Translations under genes and position numbers: made by a program
In this document: positions 45,793-54,768 of the stretch, one piece after another
Numbering within the stretch: position 1 is the first letter of the stretch
Layout of the letters: each line of letters opens with the position of its first letter
Notes under the pieces: generated by a model
What the model saw: the letters and a program-made list of their open reading frames with translations, nothing else
What the model was told of the DNA's origin: nothing
The model's database searches: none
Origin: Delftia tsuruhatensis
Lineage (GTDB): Bacteria > Pseudomonadota > Gammaproteobacteria > Burkholderiales > Burkholderiaceae_C
Direction: 5' to 3'
Length of the DNA: 64,000 nt
Assembly (NCBI RefSeq): GCF_903815225.1
Contig: NZ_LR813084.1
Coordinates: forward strand, 1,716,501-1,780,500

Positions 45793-47875
45793 GCGCGTGC
45801 CGCTGTCGTCGGCCTACCACTGGCGCCTGCACCGCATCGTGGCCTTGTACATGCTGGGCGTGCTGGGCTTTCTGGCGCTGATGTTCTGGGCAGAGGACCA
45901 AGGCCTGTCGCGCCACTGGATCGGCCCCATCTTCCTGTTCTTCACCGTCATGGTCTACGCGGCCATCGGCGTCTATCTGCGCACCAGCGACCCCGACGAG
46001 TACTACGTCGCTGGCCGGCGCATCCCGCCGTTCTACAACGGCATGGCGGCCGCGGCGGACTGGGTCAGCGCGGCCTCCTTCATCAGCCTGTCGGGGGCGC
46101 TGTACCTGCAGGGCTTTGCCGGCGTGCCGGGCCAGGCCGGCGGGCTGGCCTACCTGCTGGGCTGGACGGGCGGCTTTTGCCTGGTCGCCATGCTGATCGC
46201 GCCGCACCTGCGGGCGATGAAGCTCTACACCATTCCCGATTTCTTCCAGCAGCGCTACGGCGGGCGCTGGCCGCGCGTGATCGCGGCGCTGGCGGCCGTG
46301 ATGTGCTCGTTCACCTATGTGGTGGCGCAGATCTACGGCGTGGGCCTGATCGCATCGCGGCTGACGGGCGTGCAGTTCGAGATCGGCATCATGCTGGGCC
46401 TGGGCGGTGTGCTGCTGTGCTCCTTTCTGGGCGGAATGCGTGCCATCACCTGGACCCAGGTCGCGCAGTACGTGGTGATCCTGCTGGCCTTTCTGATCCC
46501 CGTGTCCTGGCTGGCCTACCGGCAGATGGGCAATCCCGTGGCGCCCTGGGCCTACACGACGCAGCTCAGCCAGATCGCGCAGATGGAGCAGCGTCTGCTC
46601 GATTCGCCGGCAGAGCAGGAGGTGATCGCGGCCTACCGCACGCGCGCCGAGGTGCTGGAAGACAAGCTCAAGGACGTGCCGCGCGTGCTCGCCGCCGAGC
46701 GCCAGGCGCTGGCCGAGCGCATCCGCGAACTGCGCACGCGCAGTGGCGACATCGGTGCCATCATGGCCGCCAGCCGCGAACTGGCCGCCATGCCGCGTGA
46801 CGAGGCCGCGGCACGCGCCCTGTGGACCCGCCAGCTGCAGGAGATGCGGGAGCGCGAGCGACCTCTGGGCGGCATACCGCTGCACAGCCTGCCTTTCGCG
46901 GGCGACCCCGGCGGCTCTCCCGAGGAGCAGCAGGCCTACGAGGACAGCCGGCGCAACTTCCTGGCGCTGATGTTCTGCCTGATGGCCGGCACGGCCGGCC
47001 TGCCGCACCTGCTCACGCGCTACTACACGGCCCCCTCGGTCTCGGGTGCGCGGGCCTCCGTGGGCTGGACGCTGTTCTTCATCGGCGTTCTCTACATGAG
47101 CGCGCCGGCCATGGCCGTGCTGGTCAAGTTCGAGGTCATGAACAACCTCGTCGGCATACGCTTCGACGAACTGCCCAACTGGATGGCCCAGTGGTCCCGG
47201 GTGGACACTTCGCTGCTGGCGGTGGAGGATGTCAATGGCGACGGCATCCTGCAGTTCGGCGAGATCCGCATGGGCGCCGACCTCATCATGCTGGCCACGC
47301 CCGAGCTGGGCGGCATGCCCTATGTGGTCTCGGGGCTGGTCGCGGCCGGCGGGCTGGCCGCCGCGCTGTCCACGGCCGACGGCCTGCTGCTGACCATCAG
47401 CAACGCGCTGGTGCGCGACCTGTACTTCCGTGCACGCCGCCGTCGCGCCTCGCCCGAGCAGCGCGTGATCCTGTCCAAGTTCGCGCTGCTGGTGGTGGCC
47501 CTGTCGGCTGCCTTCGTGGCATCGCGCCGCTCCTCGGACATCCTTCCCATGGTCACGGCCTCGTTCTCGCTGGCGGCTTCGGCCTTCGTGCCGGCCATGG
47601 TGCTGGGCATCTTCTGGCGCGGCACCACGCGGCGCGGCGCCGTGGCGGGCATGCTGGCAGGGCTGGGCGTCACCGTCTACTACATGGTCTCGCATGTGCC
47701 CGCGCTCAAGCCCGTGCTGCCCGAGGCGCTGCACGCCAGCCTGTGGTGGGGCATACAGCCGATCTCATCGGGTGTCTTCGGCGTGCCGGCAGGCCTGCTC
47801 ATGACCTGGCTGATCAGCTGCCTTGATCCGGGAAGGCGCGGCACTGCCCCCAGACCGGTCGGCGCAGGGCTTTGA
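45785..47875 (+). CDS. sodium:solute symporter family protein (VC_2705-like) with EF-hand loop
   Basis: The 696-residue carrier has about 13 helices of the SSS fold with DEYYVAGRRIPPFYNGMAAA and GLVAAGGLAAALSTADGLLL, which contains sodium-site Ser/Thr residues. Two insertions stand out. A charged, coiled-coil-like loop of roughly 100 residues lies at about 260-375. A 12-residue EF-hand-like loop, DVNGDGILQFGE, lies at residues 482-493. The length exceeds acetate permease ActP (about 550) because of these parts. It acts with the DUF4212 subunit and probably takes up a small carboxylate. Confidence 0.9.
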   Translation: MAERVPLSSAYHWRLHRIVALYMLGVLGFLALMFWAEDQGLSRHWIGPIFLFFTVMVYAAIGVYLRTSDPDEYYVAGRRIPPFYNGMAAAADWVSAASFISLSGALYLQGFAGVPGQAGGLAYLLGWTGGFCLVAMLIAPHLRAMKLYTIPDFFQQRYGGRWPRVIAALAAVMCSFTYVVAQIYGVGLIASRLTGVQFEIGIMLGLGGVLLCSFLGGMRAITWTQVAQYVVILLAFLIPVSWLAYRQMGNPVAPWAYTTQLSQIAQMEQRLLDSPAEQEVIAAYRTRAEVLEDKLKDVPRVLAAERQALAERIRELRTRSGDIGAIMAASRELAAMPRDEAAARALWTRQLQEMRERERPLGGIPLHSLPFAGDPGGSPEEQQAYEDSRRNFLALMFCLMAGTAGLPHLLTRYYTAPSVSGARASVGWTLFFIGVLYMSAPAMAVLVKFEVMNNLVGIRFDELPNWMAQWSRVDTSLLAVEDVNGDGILQFGEIRMGADLIMLATPELGGMPYVVSGLVAAGGLAAALSTADGLLLTISNALVRDLYFRARRRRASPEQRVILSKFALLVVALSAAFVASRRSSDILPMVTASFSLAASAFVPAMVLGIFWRGTTRRGAVAGMLAGLGVTVYYMVSHVPALKPVLPEALHASLWWGIQPISSGVFGVPAGLLMTWLISCLDPGRRGTAPRPVGAGL

Positions 47876-48104
47876 TCTATATCAGAAGTCGCAGCGGCAC
47901 CTGCCCAGCTGGCAAAGGTTCCGGCCTTGTTTGGGTATGAAACTCTTTATTCATGAAGAATTCATGCTGCATTTTTTGTAGCGTTCGAGCTGACAAGCCG
48001 TCCGCATCGCGCTCAATCCGTGCTGGAAAACCCGCTTTTGGGGCGCGGAGGCTCATGACACTCTGCGAGCCGTGTCCCATCCCTCGCAGAGAATTCCGCC
48101 CGCC
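47876..48104. promoter_or_regulatory. gene-free stretch between symporter and hypothetical gene
   Basis: This 229-base gap is AT-richer than its surroundings near 47935-47980 and carries the direct repeat ATTCATG (two copies around 47950-47970). No convincing gene, RNA or terminator is visible. It likely holds the promoter of the next gene. Confidence 0.3.
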
Positions 48105-48602
48105 ATGCATCTCGTGAAAACGCCCGCCGGCCAACAGGCCTTCAAGGAGCGCCATGCCGACCTCTCGCCCCGGCTGCGTTCGGCCTTCCTGCTGTTCGAT
48201 GGGCAACGCAGCCTTGCGCAGGTGCTGGAGGCTGTCGGCGGCATGGGGGTGACGCAGGACGAGATCCTGGCGCTGGTGGAGCGCGAATGGCTGGCGCCGC
48301 GTGAGGCGGGCGGGCCGGGCCTGGGCGTGGTCGCCGTTGCCGCGCCGTCGCCGGGAGATGCGGCGGTCCCTCTGCCGTCGGCGCCGTCCGAGCCCTCGCT
48401 GGCCGTGCGCTACCGCAATGCCTATCCGCTGGCCGTGGCCATCACGGCAGGGCTGGGGCTCAAGGGCTTTCGCCTGAATCTCGCGGTCGAGGCGGCCATG
48501 GGCTATGACCAGCTCGTGGCGCTGGCACCCCGTCTGCGCGAGGCCGCCAGCCCGGCCAGCTATGCGCCGCTGCACGAGGCGCTGTTCGGCACGCCTGCCT
48601 GA
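48105..48602 (+). CDS. hypothetical protein, winged-helix-like N-terminus
   Basis: The product of about 165 residues starts MHLVKTPAGQQAFKERHADL. The first 70 residues (LSPRLRSAFLLFDGQRSLAQ, then VTQDEILALVEREWL) look like a small helical or winged-helix domain of the kind seen next to response-regulator outputs. An Ala/Pro-rich linker and a second helical part (AYPLAVAITAGLGLKGFRLN) follow. There is no signal peptide or membrane helix. I do not recognise the family. A GTG at 48072 would add 11 residues. Confidence 0.7.
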   Translation: MHLVKTPAGQQAFKERHADLSPRLRSAFLLFDGQRSLAQVLEAVGGMGVTQDEILALVEREWLAPREAGGPGLGVVAVAAPSPGDAAVPLPSAPSEPSLAVRYRNAYPLAVAITAGLGLKGFRLNLAVEAAMGYDQLVALAPRLREAASPASYAPLHEALFGTPA

Positions 48603-48606
48603 AAGA

Positions 48607-48636
48607 AAAAAGGCAGGGCGCGATCGCACCCTGCCT
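48607..48636 (-). terminator. Rho-independent terminator of the FKBP gene
   Basis: Read on the minus strand, a seven-base stem GGCAGGG/CCCTGCC (48630-48636 with 48613-48619) is followed by six T residues. It lies just past the FKBP stop and may also end transcripts of the convergent hypothetical gene. Confidence 0.8.
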
Positions 48637-48671
48637 CGAATCTGCGATGGCCGCAGGCCAGGGTCCGTGCA

Positions 48672-49025
48672 TCAGACGGCCAGCAGCTCCACGTCGAACT
48701 TGAGCGTGGCATTCGGCGGGATCACGCCGCCAGCACCGCGAGCGCCGTAGCCCAGCTCGGCCGGAATGATCAGCGTGCGCTGGCCACCGACCTTCATGCC
48801 TTGCACACCTTCGTCCCAGCCCTTGATCACCATGCCGGCGCCCAGGGGGAAGACGAAGGGGTCGTTGCGGTCCTTGCTGGAGTCGAACTTGGCGCCCTGC
48901 ACGCCATTGTCGTAGAGCCAGCCGGTGTAGTGCACGGTCACGCTCTTGCCGCGCTGCGCCTCGGCGCCATCGCCCACGACGGTGTCTTCATATTGCAGGC
49001 CGGATGCGGTGGTGGTGAAAGCCAT
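48672..49025 (-). CDS. FKBP-type peptidyl-prolyl cis-trans isomerase
   Basis: The 117-residue single-domain FKBP has VTVHYTGWLYDNG, FVFPLGAGMVIKGWDEGVQG and RTLIIPAELGYGARGAGGVI, the full set of active-site motifs including the Trp at the pocket floor. It speeds proline isomerisation during folding. No signal peptide is visible, so it is cytoplasmic. The ATG at 49025 has AAGGAAT in front. Confidence 0.95.
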   Translation of the reverse strand: MAFTTTASGLQYEDTVVGDGAEAQRGKSVTVHYTGWLYDNGVQGAKFDSSKDRNDPFVFPLGAGMVIKGWDEGVQGMKVGGQRTLIIPAELGYGARGAGGVIPPNATLKFDVELLAV

Positions 49026-49133
49026 GGTGGTATTCCTTGTGAGAGAGAAGGGGGAGTATGAAGGGCCTCGCGGCGATCCGCCGGCCCTTCAAGAGGAGAG
49101 GGGCGCCATGGCCGTGCCATGGCCGGCCGGGCG

Positions 49134-49439
49134 TCACTTCTTGGCGCGCGCCGCCACCCAGCGGTTGGCGAAGGCCTGCACATCGGACAGGCGCTTGAGC
49201 AGGTCCTGGCCCGAGAGCGTCACGGTATAGCCATCGGAGCCATGCTCCAGCAGCCCGCATTCACGCAGCTCCTTGATGCGGGTGTTCAGCGTGTTGGGCG
49301 TGATGCCCCCCACGCTGTCTTGCAGCAGGCGAAAGGTCTGAGGATGGCCATCGCGCAACGCCCACAGCACGCGCAACGCGTAGCGGCATTCGAGTTTCTC
49401 GAACAGCTGGTTGATGGCAGCGTTTTCCTTGGAGCTCAT
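49134..49439 (-). CDS. HxlR-family transcriptional regulator
   Basis: The 101-residue winged-helix protein matches the HxlR/DUF24 group. Segments include FEKLECRYALRVLWALRDG, then ITPNTLNTRIKELRECGLLE. Family members such as YodB and HypR sense electrophiles or oxidants through cysteine; here Cys18 and Cys61 are candidates. The targets are unknown. The inverted repeat GCTAC-N7-GTAGC about 100 bases upstream may be its own operator. Confidence 0.85.
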   Translation of the reverse strand: MSSKENAAINQLFEKLECRYALRVLWALRDGHPQTFRLLQDSVGGITPNTLNTRIKELRECGLLEHGSDGYTVTLSGQDLLKRLSDVQAFANRWVAARAKK

Positions 49440-49539
49440 GACGCTTCTCCTTGCGCAATGGTGTGTGTGGGCCGGCGGTGCCTGTGGGGGCAGGCGCGCC
49501 GAGCCAAGTCCCGGGGAACTATAGCTCTGGATCCATTTT

Positions 49540-49556
49540 GCTACAAGTTTGGTAGC
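49540..49556. promoter_or_regulatory. inverted repeat upstream of hxlR-type gene
   Basis: GCTAC (49540-49544) and GTAGC (49552-49556) are separated by seven bases and flanked by TTTT on one side and CAAAA on the other. The GTA/TAC half-sites resemble those of HxlR regulators. The rest of the gap 49440-49654 shows no gene. Confidence 0.35.
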
Positions 49557-49654
49557 TCAAAATCCACAGCGGCAATGCCCCACGCTACAGGAATACGCTG
49601 ATTTCCGGACCTGTGTTGCAGTCCCGCCACGCGCATCGAGGGCCGCGAACAGCC

Positions 49655-50722
49655 TCAACTCTTGAGTTTCAGCAGATAGGTCATGACGCTGGCCGTGGTG
49701 TGCTCCAGTTCGAGGAAGCCACTGAAGTCGCGGCCGGCCTGCCAGGAGGGCTCCCAACGGTTCTGGCGCAGTGCGCGTTGCCAGATGTCGTGCTGCGTGG
49801 CCTGCTCCACCGCGCCCAGCAGGGCCTGGGCGCGTGCCGCGCTCACCTGCTTGCCCGTGAAGACGGCGCGCCAGTTGGCCATGTCGGCGTCCAGGCCTTG
49901 TTCGCGGAAGGAGGGCAGGCCGAACAGGCTGCGGCGCGAGGACACGCCGATGGCGCGCAGCTTGCCGCTGGCCAGTGCCTCGCTGAACTCGCTGTAGCCG
50001 GAGACACCCATGCGGGCATCACCCTTGAGCAGGGCCTCGACCACCTGGGCGCCGCCGGGAAACGGTTTGTAGACCAGATGCTCGGGCGCGGCCTTCGCCG
50101 CGCGTGTGAGCAGGCCGGCGAACATGTGGTCCACGCCGCCGGCGGAGCCGCCTGCGAAGGACTGGCGGGCCAGGTCGGCGCGCAGCGCCGCGACCAGGTC
50201 CCTGGCATTGCGGATGGGCGAATCCGCAGGCACGGCGACGACCAGGTAGTCGCTGGTCAGCCGGGCAATCGGCTGTATGTGCGACATGTTGACGGCGGGC
50301 TTTTGCAGCGCGACGGCGCCGACCATGACCATGCCGCCGATCAGCAGTGCATCGGGATCATCGCCATGGCGTTCGGCAAACCGGGCCAGGCCGATGGTGC
50401 CGCCCTTGCCGCCCACGTTCTCGTACTCCACGCGCTCGGCCGCGCCGCAGGCCACCAGGGCCGCGCCCAGGGCGCGGCCGGTCTGGTCCCAGCCCCCACC
50501 GGCATTGGCCGGGATCACGATGCGCAGGCTGGAGGCCACGCGCTGGGCTCCACCGGCAGCGCGCGGCGCATGGGCAGCAGGCGCGGCCGCTGGCGGCGCG
50601 GCCTGGGCCAACGGAGAGCACAGCATGGCCAGGGCAGCGCCCTGGGCCAGCATCTGGCGGCGGTTCGGGCGCGGGCCACCGGTGGCGTTGGCGGTGGTTT
50701 GCGAAAAGCTCGGAAGGCGCAT
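49655..50722 (-). CDS. Bug-family (TctC-like) solute-binding protein, copy 1
   Basis: The 355-residue exported protein has an NRRQMLAQGAALAMLCSPLA signal (twin-Arg-like), then IVIPANAGGGWDQTGRALGA, VGGKGGTIGLARFAERH and HIQPIARLTSDYLVVAVPAD, the typical motifs of Bordetella-uptake-gene receptors. Such proteins bind carboxylates for tripartite tricarboxylate transporters or act as sensors. No TctA/TctB genes are near, so it is an orphan. It shares a 371-base identical block with the next gene. The start at 50722 is placed at the ATG before the signal peptide. Confidence 0.9.
   Translation of the reverse strand: MRLPSFSQTTANATGGPRPNRRQMLAQGAALAMLCSPLAQAAPPAAAPAAHAPRAAGGAQRVASSLRIVIPANAGGGWDQTGRALGAALVACGAAERVEYENVGGKGGTIGLARFAERHGDDPDALLIGGMVMVGAVALQKPAVNMSHIQPIARLTSDYLVVAVPADSPIRNARDLVAALRADLARQSFAGGSAGGVDHMFAGLLTRAAKAAPEHLVYKPFPGGAQVVEALLKGDARMGVSGYSEFSEALASGKLRAIGVSSRRSLFGLPSFREQGLDADMANWRAVFTGKQVSAARAQALLGAVEQATQHDIWQRALRQNRWEPSWQAGRDFSGFLELEHTTASVMTYLLKLKS
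50173..50543. repeat. 371-bp identical block, copy 1 (within Bug gene 1)
   Basis: Checked base by base, 50173-50543 equals 51382-51752 in the same orientation (offset 1209). Outside the block the two genes differ at many positions but keep the same offset without gaps down to the stop codons. Confidence 0.95.
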
Positions 50723-50863
50723 GCAGTCTCCAATCGGGTTCGCGCGCCATTGTGGGCGCAAATGAATCAGAAAGGCAGATTATGTAAGCATATGCGTCAG
50801 CTGCTTGACACAACGCAGTACCGCCCGCCACCGCCAGGTTGCGCGGTCTGCCATAGTGCCACC

Positions 50864-51901
50864 TCAGTTCCTGAGCTTCAGCAGATAGGTCATGGCGCTG
50901 GCCATGGTGTGTTCCTGCTCCAGAAAACTGCTGAAGTCGCGGCCGGCCTGCCAGGAGGGCTCCCAACGGTTGTGGCGCAGCGCGCGCTGCCAGCTGTCGT
51001 GCTGCGTGGCCTGCTTCACGGCGTCCAGCAGGGCCTGGACGCGTGCCGCGCCCACCTGCCTGCCCGTGAAGACGGCGCGCCAGTTGGCCATGTCGGCGTC
51101 CAGGCCCTGCTTGCGAAAGGAGGGCAGGCCGAACAGTTCGCGGCGCGCGGATACACCGATGGCGCGCAGCCTGCCGCCGGCCAGTGCCTCGCTGAACTCG
51201 CTGTAGCCGGAGACACCCATGCGGGCATCGCCCTTGAGCAGGGCCTCGATCACCTGGGCGCCGCCGGGAAACGGCTTGTAGACCAGATGCGCGGGGTCGG
51301 CCTTGGCTGCGCGTGCGAGCAGGTAGACAAACATGTGGTCCACGCCGCCGGCCGAGCCGCCTGCGAAGGACTGGCGGGCCGGGTCGGCGCGCAGCGCCGC
51401 GACCAGGTCCCTGGCATTGCGGATGGGCGAATCCGCAGGCACGGCGACGACCAGGTAGTCGCTGGTCAGCCGGGCAATCGGCTGTATGTGCGACATGTTG
51501 ACGGCGGGCTTTTGCAGCGCGACGGCGCCGACCATGACCATGCCGCCGATCAGCAGTGCATCGGGATCATCGCCATGGCGTTCGGCAAACCGGGCCAGGC
51601 CGATGGTGCCGCCCTTGCCGCCCACGTTCTCGTACTCCACGCGCTCGGCCGCGCCGCAGGCCACCAGGGCCGCGCCCAGGGCGCGGCCGGTCTGGTCCCA
51701 GCCCCCACCGGCATTGGCCGGGATCACGATGCGCAGGCTGGAGGCCACGCGCCGGGCGGCGCCGGTCGCGGGCCGGGCCAGCGGCGAGCACAGGACGGCC
51801 AGGGCCGCGCCCTGGGCGAGCAGGCGGCGGCGGGGCGGTGCGGCATCCCGCGCCGCAGGCCCGGCGGACGCTTCGGATGGCGGGTCGGGGGCAAGGCGCA
51901 T
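50864..51901 (-). CDS. Bug-family (TctC-like) solute-binding protein, copy 2
   Basis: The 345-residue paralogue of copy 1 has a PRRRLLAQGAALAVLCSPLA signal and the same receptor motifs. The C-terminal part differs at scattered residues, for example LLARAAKADPAHLVYKPFPG versus LLTRAAKAAPEHLVYKPFPG in copy 1. The tandem arrangement on the same strand with constant offset points to a duplication. The middle third is identical at DNA level, so recent gene conversion is likely. The ligand is unknown. Confidence 0.9.
   Translation of the reverse strand: MRLAPDPPSEASAGPAARDAAPPRRRLLAQGAALAVLCSPLARPATGAARRVASSLRIVIPANAGGGWDQTGRALGAALVACGAAERVEYENVGGKGGTIGLARFAERHGDDPDALLIGGMVMVGAVALQKPAVNMSHIQPIARLTSDYLVVAVPADSPIRNARDLVAALRADPARQSFAGGSAGGVDHMFVYLLARAAKADPAHLVYKPFPGGAQVIEALLKGDARMGVSGYSEFSEALAGGRLRAIGVSARRELFGLPSFRKQGLDADMANWRAVFTGRQVGAARVQALLDAVKQATQHDSWQRALRHNRWEPSWQAGRDFSSFLEQEHTMASAMTYLLKLRN
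51382..51752. repeat. 371-bp identical block, copy 2 (within Bug gene 2)
   Basis: This is the second copy of the block at 50173-50543, in the same orientation. It codes for the segment from the glycine-rich ligand loop to the second domain crossover. Confidence 0.95.
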
Positions 51902-52165
51902 GTTGTCTCCAATCGGTTCGCGGCTGCGGTGCCCAGGGCGGCAGGCGGGGCTGATGGGGCCAGTGAACATGCTCGGATGTCGGCGCGATGTCTGGTGGCA
52001 CGTCCACCGGGGCGATGGCCCCGGGGATGGCTTCCGTCACACGAATGCGCGGGGCCATGGACCTGCATTCTGGTGCGGGAGTCCTGAGCCACCGCGGGGC
52101 TTGTCTGCACACATTGCGCCGGATGGGCGTTGGCCATGCACGACAGCGCAGGGCCCGCATCCTCC

Positions 52166-54664
52166 TCAGAAGTCGTATCGCATGCTCACGTTGACGCTGC
52201 GCGGCGCCCCCCAGGTGTAGTACAGCCCCTGGGCGTTGAAGTTGGTCACGCCCGCGAAGTAGTGCTTGTCCAGCAGGTTGTTGATGTTGGCCGAGACGCT
52301 GAGCTGGCGGTTGATCTGGTAGCGCGCCATCAGGTCCAGCACCCAGAAGGCATCCTGGCGCAGCGTGGCCTCGCCCCGGCTCGTGGAGATGGCGCTCTGC
52401 CAGCGTGCGGCGCCGCCCACGGTCAGGCCGGACAGCGAGCCCTGCGCGAAGCGGTAGGTGGTGCCCAGCTTGAACTGGTGGCGCGGACTGGTGGAGGCGT
52501 TGTCCAGGTTGCTGTTGATGGTCACGTAGCTGCCCTGGGCCTGCCAGCCCCTGGCCAGCTCGCCCGACAGCTCCAGCTCGAAGCCGCGCCTGCGTGCGCC
52601 CTGGACGGCGCGGTAGGCCGTGTCGCCGCCGGGCATCAGCCCGTCTTCCACGGCCGTGTTGTCGGTGCGCATCCAGAAGTGGGCGATGCTGGCGTTCAGG
52701 CGCTTGTCGAAGAACTCGCCCTTGGCGCCGATCTCGTAGGTCAGGCCTTCCTCGGGCGGCAGGGTGCGCTCCTGCAGGTCCTTGGCGCTTTGTGCCTTGA
52801 AGATGCTGGCGTAGCTGCCATAGACCGAGATGTTCGGACTCACGTCATACACCAGGCCGGCGTAGGGCGTGACCACGCCGTGCTCGCGCAGCTGGTAGTT
52901 GTACCAGCTGATGTCGGTGACATCCTTCTGGTCGTAGTTGGTAACGCGCAGGCCCGCGATCAGCTTGAGGGGGTCGGCAAGATGGAACCTTGCCGCGCTG
53001 TAGAGATAGCTGCGTCGGTTGCTGAACAGGTCGTTGGAGTAGGGAATGTTGTCGGCCGGCGCGGGAATGGCGCCGCCACCCTGGGTGAAATCCACCTCGG
53101 GCAGGTTCAGGCCGGGGCGCGCGCCGCGCAGCAGCGTGGTGCGGTTGCGGGCGGCCCCTGCGCCGACCAGCAGTTCGTGCTCGCGCCCGAACAGCGTGAA
53201 CGGTCCTTGCAGGTCGATGCTGACGTTCTGGTTGCGCGAGTGGATGTCCTTGTAGGCCGCGAACTGGGCCGAGCTTGGCAGGGCATAGCGCAGCAGGCCG
53301 ATCTGCATGTCCGGCGTCTTTACTGTTTCATGCGACATCTGCAGCCTGGCCTTCCAGCCGCTGGCGAAGCGATGCTCCAGGCGCGCGAAGCCGTTGAGCG
53401 ATTCCTGCTCGTAGCCCGACCAGGGAGCGGCGATGTTCAGCGAGCGCGGCATCCAGCCGACGAACTGGCCGGTGCCCGTGTAGCCCTGGATCGGCGTGGT
53501 GCCGCCCGAGCCGCGCAGCTCGCGCTGGCGGTAGGTGATGCCGGCGCTCAACAGGGTGTCGGGCGTGAGGTCGTACTCCAGCGTGCCGTAGAGCATGGAG
53601 CTGTTGCTGTGCTGGTGGTCGCGGAAGCTGTCGCCGCTCTTGCGCGAGGCCACGAGGCGGCCGCGCAGGCTGGCGTCGGCATTGAGCGGGCCCGCGATAT
53701 CGGCATCGGCGCGGTAGGTGCCCCAACTGCCCGCGCCGGCCATCACGCTGGCCTGGAAGTCGCGCGTGGGGCGCTTGCGGATCAGGTTCACGGTGGCGCC
53801 ATAGGCGCCGTCGCCGTTGATCAGGCCCGACGAGCCCTTGAGTACCTCGATGCGGTCGATCTCGGCCAGGTCGTCCAGCGAATACATGATGTGGGTGTTC
53901 CAGCCCCAGCCGTTGCTGAGCTGGCGGCTGCCGTCGGTCTGCAGGTTGACCGTGGAGCCGCGCACGTTGAAGGTGGTCATGTCGCTTTGGCGCACCACGG
54001 CCACGCCGGGTGTCTGCTCCAGCGCATCGGTCAGCGTCTCCAGCTTGAAGTCATCCATGCGCTGGCGTGTCATCACGCTGACGGACTGCGGCGTCTCGCG
54101 CAGTGACAGGCCCAGTCCCGTGGCCGTGCTGCTGGGGCCGGTGGCGGTGTAGGCGCCCGTGCCTTCGGTGCTGCTGCCGAGTTCGGCCTTGGCCGTGACG
54201 CGCACCTCCGCCAGCGTGGTGGCTCCTGCGGCAGCGCCCTGCGGCGTGACGGCCGGTGGGGAGGTGCGGCGCAGCGTGAAGCTGCCGTTGCCCGTGCTGG
54301 CGGCCGACAGGCCCGTGCCCGTGAGCAGCAGGGCCAGTGCCTGGGAGGGCGCATGGCTGCCCTGAAGGCCGGGGCTGTGCAGGTCGCGCACGAGATCCGG
54401 CGTATAGGCCAGCAGCACGCCCGAGGCCTTGGCGAAGCGCGTGAGCGCTGCCTCCAGCGGACCGGCCGCAATATCGTAGGACTGGCTGCGCTCACCCACC
54501 GCCTGGGCATGGGCGGGCGCTGGCTGTACGGCCAGGGTGGCCAGCGCGGTGGCCAGCGCCAGGGCCATTGCGGACAGGCCGGCGGCCGGCGCGGATGGAG
54601 CCGGACGTGCGCCGGAGCGGGTCGTGCAGGCAGGGCTGCGGTGCGGGTGGTGGAGGTCGGGCAT
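52166..54664 (-). CDS. TonB-dependent siderophore receptor with signalling (STN) domain
   Basis: The 832-residue receptor has a long signal region, then an STN (secretin/TonB N-terminal) domain at residues about 60-135 (YDIAAGPLEAALTRFAKASG, then SAASTGNGSFTLRR). The plug has GLSLRETPQSVSVMTRQRMD and VLKGSSGLINGDGAYGATVN, and the barrel ends VNVSMRYDF. These are features of ferric hydroxamate/pyoverdine-type transducers (FpvA, FoxA, FhuE). The STN domain signals to the FecR-type protein encoded upstream. The siderophore is unknown. It is the third gene of a fecI-fecR-receptor set. Confidence 0.93.
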   Translation of the reverse strand: MPDLHHPHRSPACTTRSGARPAPSAPAAGLSAMALALATALATLAVQPAPAHAQAVGERSQSYDIAAGPLEAALTRFAKASGVLLAYTPDLVRDLHSPGLQGSHAPSQALALLLTGTGLSAASTGNGSFTLRRTSPPAVTPQGAAAGATTLAEVRVTAKAELGSSTEGTGAYTATGPSSTATGLGLSLRETPQSVSVMTRQRMDDFKLETLTDALEQTPGVAVVRQSDMTTFNVRGSTVNLQTDGSRQLSNGWGWNTHIMYSLDDLAEIDRIEVLKGSSGLINGDGAYGATVNLIRKRPTRDFQASVMAGAGSWGTYRADADIAGPLNADASLRGRLVASRKSGDSFRDHQHSNSSMLYGTLEYDLTPDTLLSAGITYRQRELRGSGGTTPIQGYTGTGQFVGWMPRSLNIAAPWSGYEQESLNGFARLEHRFASGWKARLQMSHETVKTPDMQIGLLRYALPSSAQFAAYKDIHSRNQNVSIDLQGPFTLFGREHELLVGAGAARNRTTLLRGARPGLNLPEVDFTQGGGAIPAPADNIPYSNDLFSNRRSYLYSAARFHLADPLKLIAGLRVTNYDQKDVTDISWYNYQLREHGVVTPYAGLVYDVSPNISVYGSYASIFKAQSAKDLQERTLPPEEGLTYEIGAKGEFFDKRLNASIAHFWMRTDNTAVEDGLMPGGDTAYRAVQGARRRGFELELSGELARGWQAQGSYVTINSNLDNASTSPRHQFKLGTTYRFAQGSLSGLTVGGAARWQSAISTSRGEATLRQDAFWVLDLMARYQINRQLSVSANINNLLDKHYFAGVTNFNAQGLYYTWGAPRSVNVSMRYDF

Positions 54665-54768
54665 GGTCGTCCGTTCGGTGAAACAAGAGGGAAAGGGCGG
54701 TGTTCGGCGGCGCGATGTGGCGCCTCACCCTGCTTGTCACGCGAAACCCGAAAAGGTGCAGGCCCGCG

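Noticed and set aside
47945..47975. ATTCATG direct repeats as a terminator or attachment site
   Set aside because: They are too short, do not form a stem with a T-run, and no integrase is near.
50173..51752. Tandem Bug block as a mobile element
   Set aside because: There are no terminal repeats or transposase; the repeats lie inside two homologous genes and fit duplication plus conversion.
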